From positions 1-17,900 of the forward strand of contig DASXTB010000475.1 of the NCBI GenBank assembly GCA_036505615.1: a stretch of 17,900 bases of DNA, in the 5' to 3' direction. Source of the stretch: DASXTB01 sp036505615 (lineage in GTDB: Bacteria; Acidobacteriota; UBA6911; JACQSX01). Numbering within the stretch: the first letter of the stretch is position 1; each line of letters begins with the position of its first letter. The notes under the pieces were generated by a model. It was not told the origin of the DNA. It did no database searches and saw only the letters and a list, made by a program, of their open reading frames with translations. The position numbers were made by a program, and so were the translations under genes. Shown here one piece after another: positions 8,385 to 15,886 of this stretch.

Positions 8385-9491
8385 ATGAAGGCGCGACGCT
8401 GGTTGGTTCTATTGATCGCTGTTCTGGCGCTGGCAACGGCGAGCGGACTGCAGGCACAAAAAATCAAAGTCATTGTTGATCAGGACGCTCGCGGTCCAGC
8501 TACCACCGACATGCAATCAATCCTGATTTTTTTGCAGTCGGACAAGTTCGACGTGCTGGGGATCACCACGGTGAGCGGGGATCAGTGGGTGAGGGAAGAA
8601 ACTCTGCGCACCTTGCGGCTAGTGGAAATCGCCGGCCGCACCGACGTTCCCGTGGTGGCGGGCGCCGAATTTCCTCTACTAAATTCTAAAGAGGAGACCG
8701 AGCGCTGGGAGAGCCTTTACGGCAAGATTCGCTACAAAGGATGCTGGAGTGATTTCTCCAAGCTCCCGCCCAATACTCCCGCCGCGTTTCGTGCCCCCTA
8801 TCACGAGCCTGATGTTGTACCCACGCTGGTTGAAGGAACGCCTCACACTAAACCGCTGAATGAGACCGCCGCAAATTTCATCGTTCGCATGGTGCGTAAG
8901 TATCCGGGCGAAGTAGTCATCTGGGCCGGCGGTCCATTAACCAACATCGCGCTCGCCCTGCGACTCGATCCCGAAGTTGCGGCCTTAGCGAAAGGACTCG
9001 TCCTGATGGGCAGCGGTATGTACGCAAATCAGGGTGGCATTAACAGCATTGACGGGCGCCGCGAATTTAACTGGTGGTTTGATCCCGAGGCGGTCCGGAT
9101 CGTGATGCGCTCGCCGTGGAAAAAAATCACAATCACGCCCATCGACATATCGGTCAAAACGACCGTGAACCCCGAACTCAAGGCTGCCATCGCCAAAGCC
9201 GATACGCCTGTGGCCCGTTACCTCACCGCATACGCCGCGGAAAGCTTTATGTGGGATGAACTCTCAGCAGCGGCCATGATCGATCCTTCCATCATCACCG
9301 GACAGAAAGAACTTTATGTAGATATTGACGTTGACCACGGAGCGAGCTACGGCGAAACGCTCTTCTGGGATGCGGGCGCCGAGCTTCCGCCCTACGAAAG
9401 ACTGGCTACTGTCCAGTTCGATGTTGACACAAAAAAACTATACGATCTGTACATAAAATTAATGACCCAGCCTCCGCCGCACCCGAAGTAG
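8385..9491 (+). CDS. Exported nucleoside-hydrolase-fold protein NH2, variant motif
   Basis: 368 residues from ATG 8385. That start is supported by GAGGA at 8373-8377 with a 7-base gap and by an immediate Sec signal (MKARRW, hydrophobic 7-20, cleavage near LQAQ). The open frame extends 114 bases upstream but that part has no signal-like start. The Ca2+/ribose motif is the long variant DQDARGPATTDMQS (32-45), with Asp32, Asp34 and Asp42 present and Thr41 where canonical enzymes have the first Asp of the DD pair. GGPLTNIALAL (182-192), REFNWWFDPEA (226-236) and WDE (290-292, Trp for catalytic His) follow. It differs from its neighbours by an extra segment around 124-150 (KLPPNTPAAFRAPYHEPDVV) that should line the active-site mouth. 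Predicted periplasmic or secreted N-ribosyl hydrolase; the natural substrate may not be a standard nucleoside. Confidence 0.87.
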   Translation: MKARRWLVLLIAVLALATASGLQAQKIKVIVDQDARGPATTDMQSILIFLQSDKFDVLGITTVSGDQWVREETLRTLRLVEIAGRTDVPVVAGAEFPLLNSKEETERWESLYGKIRYKGCWSDFSKLPPNTPAAFRAPYHEPDVVPTLVEGTPHTKPLNETAANFIVRMVRKYPGEVVIWAGGPLTNIALALRLDPEVAALAKGLVLMGSGMYANQGGINSIDGRREFNWWFDPEAVRIVMRSPWKKITITPIDISVKTTVNPELKAAIAKADTPVARYLTAYAAESFMWDELSAAAMIDPSIITGQKELYVDIDVDHGASYGETLFWDAGAELPPYERLATVQFDVDTKKLYDLYIKLMTQPPPHPK

Positions 9492-9518
9492 AGTAGCGTC
9501 GGCATTTTGCCGGCTACT
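9492..9518. repeat. REP-like imperfect palindrome between the second and third hydrolase genes
   Basis: AGTAGC (9492-9497), a GT bulge, then CGGCA (9500-9504), loop TTT, TGCCG (9508-9512) and GCTACT (9513-9518) form an 11-bp stem with a 2-base bulge. It begins one base after the stop codon of the second hydrolase gene. There is no T-run after it, so it does not look like an intrinsic terminator. It could be a dispersed extragenic palindrome or an mRNA-stabilising processing hairpin between co-transcribed genes. Confidence 0.6.
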
Positions 9519-9572
9519 GCAGCAGCGCAACAGATTCGGCAGAGGCCGGAGCGCAGCACCTAAGGAAGAAAC

Positions 9573-10751
9573 ATGGATTCAGTATCACCTCGCATAACTC
9601 GACGCCAGTTTGTGGCATCCTCGTCGGCCGCTTTGGCTGCCGGCAGTTTCGTAAGCCAGGCTTTCGCCGCGAGCTCACCGGTAGCGGGACAAAACCAGAT
9701 AGCAGGTCGCGGCCCATTCCGCGTAGTCATTGACACTGATCCCGGCGTAGACGACGCTCTGGCACTCCTCCTTGCTATGCGCTCACCAGAATTAAAGATT
9801 GAAGCCATCACTCCGGTAGCGGGAAATGTTCCGCTGGAGCTGTCGCTTCCCAATGCCTTGCGAATGGTCGAGATCGCCGGTCGAACGGATATTCCGGTTG
9901 CAGTGGGCGCCAAGGCCCCTCTGCTGCGCCGTCTGGTAACCGCTGCTTATGCACACGGCGAGAACGGGCTGGGAGGAGCCGTCTTTCCCGAGCCGAAGAT
10001 CAAACCTGTCGCCGAGCCCGCTGCAAAATTCATTTCACAAATAGTTCGAAAGTATCCCGGCGAGGTAACGCTGATCACCATAGGTCCGCTGACGAACATC
10101 GCCACCGCGTTAAATATGGACTCCGAATTACCACGCATAGTGAAAAGCCTGGTCATGATGGGTGGCTCGCTGTCGGGAGGAAATATTACGCCCGCTGCCG
10201 AGTTCAATGTTTACGTGGATCCGGAGGCGGCCCGCATAGTCTTTCAATCGGCCATTCCTATCACCATGGTCGGTCTGGACGTCACGCGCAAGACCTCACT
10301 GACTGACGAACACGTCCGAATCCTAGAAGCTGGTCAGAACCCCGTCAGCCAGGCGGCGGCCAAGATCGCTCGCAATGCTATCAATCACAACCGCGAGCAG
10401 GGGTTTCTGATGGGACCGAACATGCACGATTCACTTGCCGTGGCGGGCTTTCTTGAGCCGTCCCTTCTCAAATTTCAGGATTATTATGTCGACGTGGAAA
10501 CCACCGGCGAGCTCACTGCGGGAGAAACCTTAGGTTACAGTCCGATGTCCGGCGACTTGCAGCGCCGGCCCGAAAGCGAGAAGCTGGCAGCTCTGACCAT
10601 GCAAATTCGTGGGTCAGCACCTACGCTAGCCAGCACCAAGACGTCTCCAGTCGTGCGCGACAAATTTGTTCCTAACGCAAAAGTTGCCATCAATGTGGAT
10701 TCGGCAAGGTTCTTCGACTTGCTCATTGGCCGTCTATCCGGAAAGCAGTAG
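9573..10751 (+). CDS. Tat-exported canonical nucleoside hydrolase (IU-NH type), NH3
   Basis: Hydrolyses the N-glycosidic bond of nucleosides to base plus ribose, probably in the periplasm. It has 392 residues. ATG 9573 is preceded by AAGGA at 9562-9566 with a 6-base gap. The N-terminus is a Tat signal: TRRQFV at 9-14, then a mild Ala/Ser hydrophobic stretch and an AFAA cleavage region near 30-33. The whole catalytic set of the family is visible: DTDPGVDD at 54-61 (Ca2+ and ribose), HGENGLGG at 128-135, ITIGPLTNIA at 168-177, Asn204 and AEFNVYVDPEAA at 209-220 (ribose contacts), and MHD at 284-286 with catalytic His285 and Ca2+ ligand Asp286. It is the only one of the four hydrolases in this row with the canonical motif and the only one with a Tat rather than Sec signal, so it is not simply a tandem copy of its neighbours. 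Active enzyme expected; base preference unknown. Confidence 0.93.
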   Translation: MDSVSPRITRRQFVASSSAALAAGSFVSQAFAASSPVAGQNQIAGRGPFRVVIDTDPGVDDALALLLAMRSPELKIEAITPVAGNVPLELSLPNALRMVEIAGRTDIPVAVGAKAPLLRRLVTAAYAHGENGLGGAVFPEPKIKPVAEPAAKFISQIVRKYPGEVTLITIGPLTNIATALNMDSELPRIVKSLVMMGGSLSGGNITPAAEFNVYVDPEAARIVFQSAIPITMVGLDVTRKTSLTDEHVRILEAGQNPVSQAAAKIARNAINHNREQGFLMGPNMHDSLAVAGFLEPSLLKFQDYYVDVETTGELTAGETLGYSPMSGDLQRRPESEKLAALTMQIRGSAPTLASTKTSPVVRDKFVPNAKVAINVDSARFFDLLIGRLSGKQ

Positions 10752-10783
10752 TTGATTCGTAATTTTGAACTTTGAGGTGAGTC

Positions 10784-11860
10784 ATGAAATTTAGCCGGAT
10801 CTGGTTGACTGCCGTACTCCTGGCGAGCTGTCTCACGTGTTGGGCTCAACAGAAGCGCAAGATCATCATCGATCAGGACGCGGGCGGACCCGCCGGCACC
10901 GACCAACAATCCATGCTCCTGTTAATCCAGTCCCCGCAAACGGATGTTCTGGGCATCACGGTCGTGACCGGCGATCAGTGGTTGAACGCAGAGGTCGCGC
11001 ACACCTTACGAATGCTCGAACTCATCGGAAGAACCGACATTGCGGTTTTTCGCGGAGCAGAGTATCCGTTAGTCCGCCGAAGGGAAGAAACTGAATTGTG
11101 GGAGCAGATGTATGGGTCCGTGACCTGGCTGGGAGCGTGGACACCCAAGTTCTACCATCCGCCCGACCAGTTGGGTGAAATGCCGGAAGGGGCACCCACT
11201 ACCAAAGCCGCCGATGAAGATGCTGCCCACTTCCTGGTGCGCATGGTCCGAAAATATCCCAACGAGATCACAATTTACGCGGGTGGCCCGATGACCAATC
11301 TGGCGCTCGCCATCTCCATCGATCCCGAATTTGCGCGCCTGGCCAAAGAGCTGGTGTTCATGGGCGCAAGCCTCAACCCGCGAACCGACAATCCCGAGTT
11401 CATCAATGGCCCGCGGCACGAATTCAATATTTGGTTCGATCCGGAGGCATCTCACATTGCCTTGAGGGCACCCTGGAAGAAAATCACATGCACAACAGTC
11501 GACATCTCGGTGAAGACACGCCTGACTACCGAGCTGATCAACCGAGTCAAGGCGGGCGACTCGCTGGCGGCTCGCTACATCGGCAAATATGCGAAACTCT
11601 ACGGGGAATACAATTATTTGTGGGATGAATTGGCGTCGGCGGCATGGCTCGATCCCAGTGTAATTACCAAGAAAGAAACCCGCTTCATGGATGTCGACTT
11701 AGATCGCGGCGCCGGCTATGGAAACATTTTGACCTGGGTCGAATCCGACAAGCCTAAGATCCAGGTGCAGCCGGTGGAAATACAAGTGGATCTGGATACC
11801 GAGAAGTTTTACAACATGTTTGTGGATTTGCTAAAGGCGCCCACGCCAAAAGCTCACTGA
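10784..11860 (+). CDS. Exported nucleoside-hydrolase-fold protein NH4, variant motif
   Basis: 358 residues. ATG 10784 has GAGG at 10774-10777 six bases upstream and lies 32 bases after the preceding Tat-exported hydrolase, so the two are almost certainly co-transcribed. The N-terminus MKFSRIW plus a hydrophobic stretch ends at CWAQQ; LLAS before Cys16 also resembles a lipobox, so a lipoprotein is possible. The variant motif DQDAGGPAGTDQQS is at 30-43. Counting back from the shared helix ending in (R/Q)S, Asp30, Asp32 and Asp40 match Asp54, Asp56 and Asp61 of the canonical neighbour, with a 3-residue insertion and Thr39 in place of an Asp. GGPMTN (167-172), HEFNIWFDPEA (212-222) and WDE (280-282) are present. 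It resembles the first hydrolase of the row in many shared stretches (IGRTDI, HEFN, VKTRLT, DRGAGYG), which suggests they are duplicates. Substrate unassigned. Confidence 0.87.
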   Translation: MKFSRIWLTAVLLASCLTCWAQQKRKIIIDQDAGGPAGTDQQSMLLLIQSPQTDVLGITVVTGDQWLNAEVAHTLRMLELIGRTDIAVFRGAEYPLVRRREETELWEQMYGSVTWLGAWTPKFYHPPDQLGEMPEGAPTTKAADEDAAHFLVRMVRKYPNEITIYAGGPMTNLALAISIDPEFARLAKELVFMGASLNPRTDNPEFINGPRHEFNIWFDPEASHIALRAPWKKITCTTVDISVKTRLTTELINRVKAGDSLAARYIGKYAKLYGEYNYLWDELASAAWLDPSVITKKETRFMDVDLDRGAGYGNILTWVESDKPKIQVQPVEIQVDLDTEKFYNMFVDLLKAPTPKAH

Positions 11861-11888
11861 GCGGGCGGCTGCCCAGACCTGTGGAATT

Positions 11889-14800
11889 CTATTGCGGCAG
11901 TTGCGCTAACGCCTTCTGCGCCGCCGCATGATCAGGATGCTGTTTAAGAAGCTCGAGTAGGACACTCCGAGCTTTGTCCGCCTTGCCCTCGATTGCGTAT
12001 ACCCGGGCCAGGTTCAGATAAGACTGATCAAAGCCAGCAGCAACCCGAATGCACTCTTCGAAACTTGCAACCGCTTCGTCCCGCCGACGCGTACGCAGGT
12101 AAAGTACACCGAGATTATTCAGTGCCTCCGGATACGCGGGACGGAACTTCAGCGCTCTTTGCAAGTATTCAAAGGCCCGCTGACTATCGTCGAGTTGAGC
12201 AAACACCATTCCCAGGCTGTAGTTCGCCTCCGGATCCTGTGGGCCGACCTCGACCGCCCGTTGCAGGACTTTGCGCGCCTCTTCCCATTGCTTCTCCTGG
12301 CGATACGCGTTTCCCAGGTTTTCCAGCGCAATCAAATGATCGGCATTCAATCGGAGCGCTTCTCGAAAATACGGAATAGCTTCCGCAGTTCGGCCCTCCC
12401 GTGTCAAAAGAAGTCCCAGGTTGTTCCAGGCATTTGGCAGAGTCTCGGGATAGCTGGCGGGACTTTTGGTCGCGCGTTCAAAGCTCTTCCGGGCTTCAGC
12501 ATTCTTTTGTTGTTTCAGGTAGACGCTTCCCAGCCCATACCACGCCTCAGCGCTAGGTTCGTCACGCAGAGCAAGCCGGAATGACGCTTCGGCCTGATCG
12601 AAGTATTCATGTTGAAAGAAATCCGACCCGTAGGAAAGGTAATTCCGGCGAAACTCGGGGGTCTCCGATACGCCGGAGAACGGTAGGCCTTTCGCCAGTC
12701 GCTCCGTAGCCGTTCGCGGAATATGTCGAAAGTCTAGTTCGACGTGCTCTGGATCAATCGGGCCTTGATAAACCTTGACAACGTCACCCTTCTGGTCGAT
12801 CAAAAATGCTGTTGGCAGGCAGAGGTCCCGATGCCGATCGAAAAGGTGGCGATAGAGAATGTTGTAAATGCCAGCCACGTCATCGGATCCGTGAAGGATG
12901 GAAAATGAAAGATTGCGCTCGCGTACCAGTGTCCGCAATTTGTTGGGATCCGCAGAATCATCGACGTTGATAGCAAGCACCTGCAGGCCCCGTGCCGACA
13001 AGCGAGTATGCAAGCGGTTGAGGACTTCTAAGTCTCCCTCCGACCCCGCGGCACAGAATTTAAGAAGCACCGCCTTCCCCCGGAGTGCAACAAGAGTCCG
13101 CGTCTGTCCAGCGACATCAGGAAGAGAGAAATTCGGCGCAGCCACCGGCGCGACTAGCCAGGTTTCTACTGTCGCCGGAAGCGGCTCGTTGCTTTGCTGA
13201 AGATTAGTCGCTATTAAGATCGGTCTTGGGTCGGGCATGGCCTCAGAAGCTGTTGATGCCCTTATCTTGAAGCGTTCCATTCGAGACGGCGCCGACCCTT
13301 CTTCAACCCACACTCGGTGGTTAACTGGAAGATCGCGAAGTTCCTGCACCGTCCCACTCGGCCAGCGGATCGACGCTCGGACCGGGCCTCCCGCCTTTCC
13401 CAAGCCAAAGAATATTTCCTTAGTGTGCTGGGAAAGAAATCCCGAACCGGCTTGAAGCATGCGAGTCTGCCGCCCAGATTCGGCTTCCAGCGTCATCACT
13501 GCGCCGATCGCGTCACGATTACTCTTAGTACCACGAAGTCGAAATACGATGGACGGTTCCAACTCCTTCATCACATTTTCTAGTAGACGCAATTGCGGAG
13601 CGTTACGGTTTTTCAAGAATACTTCCAGGCGTCCGTCGTGATCGAAATCCGCCAGCGCGAATGACCTGCCGTCCTCGAGAAAGTCCAATCCCACCACGCC
13701 CGAGACATCGGAAAAGGTTCCGTCCCGATTGTTTGCGTAAAAGACATTGCGCTCGAAGCCACTCCACGTGCCGTCGGAGCGGATGAGTTCGTTGATGGCG
13801 TTCCATCCCTGCTCGTAATCGTGCTTAGGCTTGGCTTCCCCAGGTGAATGAGCAACTACCTGGCGCCAAAAGAAACTGTTCAAGTCTGCGCGGGAGGGAC
13901 CAGAGACCATGCCGTTAGTGATGTATAGGTCCGGAAAGCCATCGTGATCAAAATCCCATGCGTCGCTCGACCAGGACCAGCGACCCATTTCAACTCCGGC
14001 CGAGGCGCTTGTATCTTGAAACTTTCCACTGGCGCTATTTTGGAGTAAAGAATTGCCTCTGGCGTGTTTGCGATACTGCGCTCGAACTGCTTCAGATGCG
14101 TCCTTTTGAAAGACTTCCTGCGTCGAAACCCTCTGGCCCGCTGCCGACCACATGTCCGTCACGTAGAGGTCCTGTGCTCCGTCATTGTCGTAATCAAACC
14201 AGCACACACTCATCCCTGCGCCGACATCATCCACGCCAACCTGAGCCGCAACGTCGGTGAACGTCCCATCGCCATTATTGCGGTAGAGGTTCTTCCGGCC
14301 GAAGTCGTTTACGACATAAAGGTCGGGCCAGCCGTCCTGGTTGTAATCGCTCCATCCACAGCAAAAACTGTATCGCGTGTTGTTTCGGTCCAAACCCGAC
14401 TCTGCGGTAACGTCGCGGAAAGTCCCATCGCGGTTGTTACGCATCATGAAATTAGGTGGGCCGTTTTGCGCGTCATAATAAGGAGAGGGATATTTGTACT
14501 GGTCCGTGCCCTGATAATAAAGGTAAAGGCAGAAATAAATATCCAGCCAGCCATCGCGGTCATAGTCAGCGATGGCCGCCCCCGTGAAGGTTCCTTGCGG
14601 AGGCTTTGCAAACTGAAAAGCATCAGGCTTTTGGCGAAACTTGCCACCGCCTTCGTTGAGAAATAGAAGAGGGCCGTTGGTTCGCACTACGATCAAATCC
14701 TGCCGGCCATCATTATCAATATCGGCAAAAAGCGCGCACGCCGTGTTCTCCAGGATCCCGACAGCCGATCCTTCTGTGATGTCCTCGAACGTTCCGTCTC

Positions 14801-15776
14801 CACGATTTCGATAAAACCGATTAGGAAGACCGGCGGCTTGGCAGACGTACAAATCATCGAAGCCATCATCGTCGATGTCGCCGACTGAAACCCCGTTGTG
14901 TCCGTAGATGTCTATGCCGCATGCCCCGTCGAGGACTGTCCGCCAATAATCCGCTCCGTGCAGCAACTGAGAAGAGTAAGAAGAAGTATTGCCCAACGCC
15001 TGCCCGGTGATGTCCGCGAAGATAGGAGCAAAGGATCGGCTTTGCGTCTCATCGAGCGCCTGCCATTTCCGCAGACGAAAGGGTCCGGCTTCGGACGAAG
15101 CCGTTTCCCACTCCATATCCCAATGCCCCACCCGTTGCTCGCGGTAGAAACCCTGACCCGAGCCAACTAATTCATAGCGCACTCGAGTATGCGGACCTCC
15201 CGGTGAATGCGCGCCAATACTGATCACCTGGAATTCAGCGGTCACGATTTTCGAGAAGAAGCTCAGAGCAGATCGCAGTTCCTGAAGAAATGCGCCTCGT
15301 CCGAGAGCAGACCCTTCTGTGAACTTATTTTGATGGACTTCGATCGGGGGCCCGGACCGCACAAGTCGCGATTCGATAGGCCGCAAGGCCGATCCCGAAA
15401 AGTCTGCAGCAAGCACCTTCTCGAATGTCTGTAATTCGTGGGGAGATTGCAGCAAACTCGAACTCCACTTTGCGAGCGTCGCCGCGATCTGGTCGTGATA
15501 TTTTTCGGTGATGAACTCGTCCGAACCTGCCTGCACTTTCAAGAGCGTCGCATCGAGCGGGGTCTGAGCTCGATAGCGAGGATGCAGGTGGAACTCACAA
15601 TCTGGTGAGTGTTCGCTCCCAGAATCGAGATGAAAGAAAGGAAAATTGAGGTCGCGACCGGGGACCAACGTCGCGAAGGTTCCCTGGCAGCATCGGATCA
15701 GAAAGGTGCGTCGACTGGCGTCTACCGGGCAATGACTAGACGGATAATACTTCTTCGATGCCCGACTCAGGACCAT
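11889..15776 (-). CDS. Tat-exported CRTAC1/ASPIC-UnbV beta-propeller with thioredoxin-like domain and TPR tail
   Basis: 1295 residues; function not established. SRRTFLI at 21-27 is a twin-arginine motif with a short hydrophobic segment, preceded by a 20-residue leader. Residues 60-250 form a helical/NTF2-like lead region. Seven D-rich FG-GAP/VCBS motifs lie at about 299, 351, 403, 476, 527, 607 and 709 (for example DIDDDGFDDLYV), enough for a seven-bladed Ca2+-binding propeller. An ASPIC/UnbV domain covers about 755-823. A peroxiredoxin/TlpA-like domain covers about 877-1015; its CxxC site is Ser912-Glu-Gly-Asp915, so it cannot do dithiol chemistry, while the cis-Pro loop remains (CLPTAF at 986-991). 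Around seven TPR units run from 1047 to 1290. This mix suggests an extracytoplasmic scaffold or binding protein. ATG 15776 is the only good in-frame start; its ribosome site is weak. It converges with the hydrolase row (28-base gap) and diverges from an exported TPR gene (110-base gap). Confidence 0.88.
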   Translation of the reverse strand: MVLSRASKKYYPSSHCPVDASRRTFLIRCCQGTFATLVPGRDLNFPFFHLDSGSEHSPDCEFHLHPRYRAQTPLDATLLKVQAGSDEFITEKYHDQIAATLAKWSSSLLQSPHELQTFEKVLAADFSGSALRPIESRLVRSGPPIEVHQNKFTEGSALGRGAFLQELRSALSFFSKIVTAEFQVISIGAHSPGGPHTRVRYELVGSGQGFYREQRVGHWDMEWETASSEAGPFRLRKWQALDETQSRSFAPIFADITGQALGNTSSYSSQLLHGADYWRTVLDGACGIDIYGHNGVSVGDIDDDGFDDLYVCQAAGLPNRFYRNRGDGTFEDITEGSAVGILENTACALFADIDNDGRQDLIVVRTNGPLLFLNEGGGKFRQKPDAFQFAKPPQGTFTGAAIADYDRDGWLDIYFCLYLYYQGTDQYKYPSPYYDAQNGPPNFMMRNNRDGTFRDVTAESGLDRNNTRYSFCCGWSDYNQDGWPDLYVVNDFGRKNLYRNNGDGTFTDVAAQVGVDDVGAGMSVCWFDYDNDGAQDLYVTDMWSAAGQRVSTQEVFQKDASEAVRAQYRKHARGNSLLQNSASGKFQDTSASAGVEMGRWSWSSDAWDFDHDGFPDLYITNGMVSGPSRADLNSFFWRQVVAHSPGEAKPKHDYEQGWNAINELIRSDGTWSGFERNVFYANNRDGTFSDVSGVVGLDFLEDGRSFALADFDHDGRLEVFLKNRNAPQLRLLENVMKELEPSIVFRLRGTKSNRDAIGAVMTLEAESGRQTRMLQAGSGFLSQHTKEIFFGLGKAGGPVRASIRWPSGTVQELRDLPVNHRVWVEEGSAPSRMERFKIRASTASEAMPDPRPILIATNLQQSNEPLPATVETWLVAPVAAPNFSLPDVAGQTRTLVALRGKAVLLKFCAAGSEGDLEVLNRLHTRLSARGLQVLAINVDDSADPNKLRTLVRERNLSFSILHGSDDVAGIYNILYRHLFDRHRDLCLPTAFLIDQKGDVVKVYQGPIDPEHVELDFRHIPRTATERLAKGLPFSGVSETPEFRRNYLSYGSDFFQHEYFDQAEASFRLALRDEPSAEAWYGLGSVYLKQQKNAEARKSFERATKSPASYPETLPNAWNNLGLLLTREGRTAEAIPYFREALRLNADHLIALENLGNAYRQEKQWEEARKVLQRAVEVGPQDPEANYSLGMVFAQLDDSQRAFEYLQRALKFRPAYPEALNNLGVLYLRTRRRDEAVASFEECIRVAAGFDQSYLNLARVYAIEGKADKARSVLLELLKQHPDHAAAQKALAQLPQ

Positions 15777-15886
15777 TCCCCCAAATCTACCTGCGGAATC
15801 CGCAATCTAACAGCCACGCCGGAACCCGTCAAGATTGAGCGAAATCACGTCCATGCGCACTGTTGTATGCTTTATCAAATATCTGA

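Noticed and set aside
11861..11888. GGGC-GGCT-GCCC mini-hairpin between convergent genes as a terminator
   Set aside because: Only a 4-bp stem and no T-run on either strand.
14064..14666. 200-aa plus-strand open frame opposite the beta-propeller protein
   Set aside because: Arises opposite repeated Asp/Gly-rich codons; Val/Ile-rich low-information translation, no start signal.
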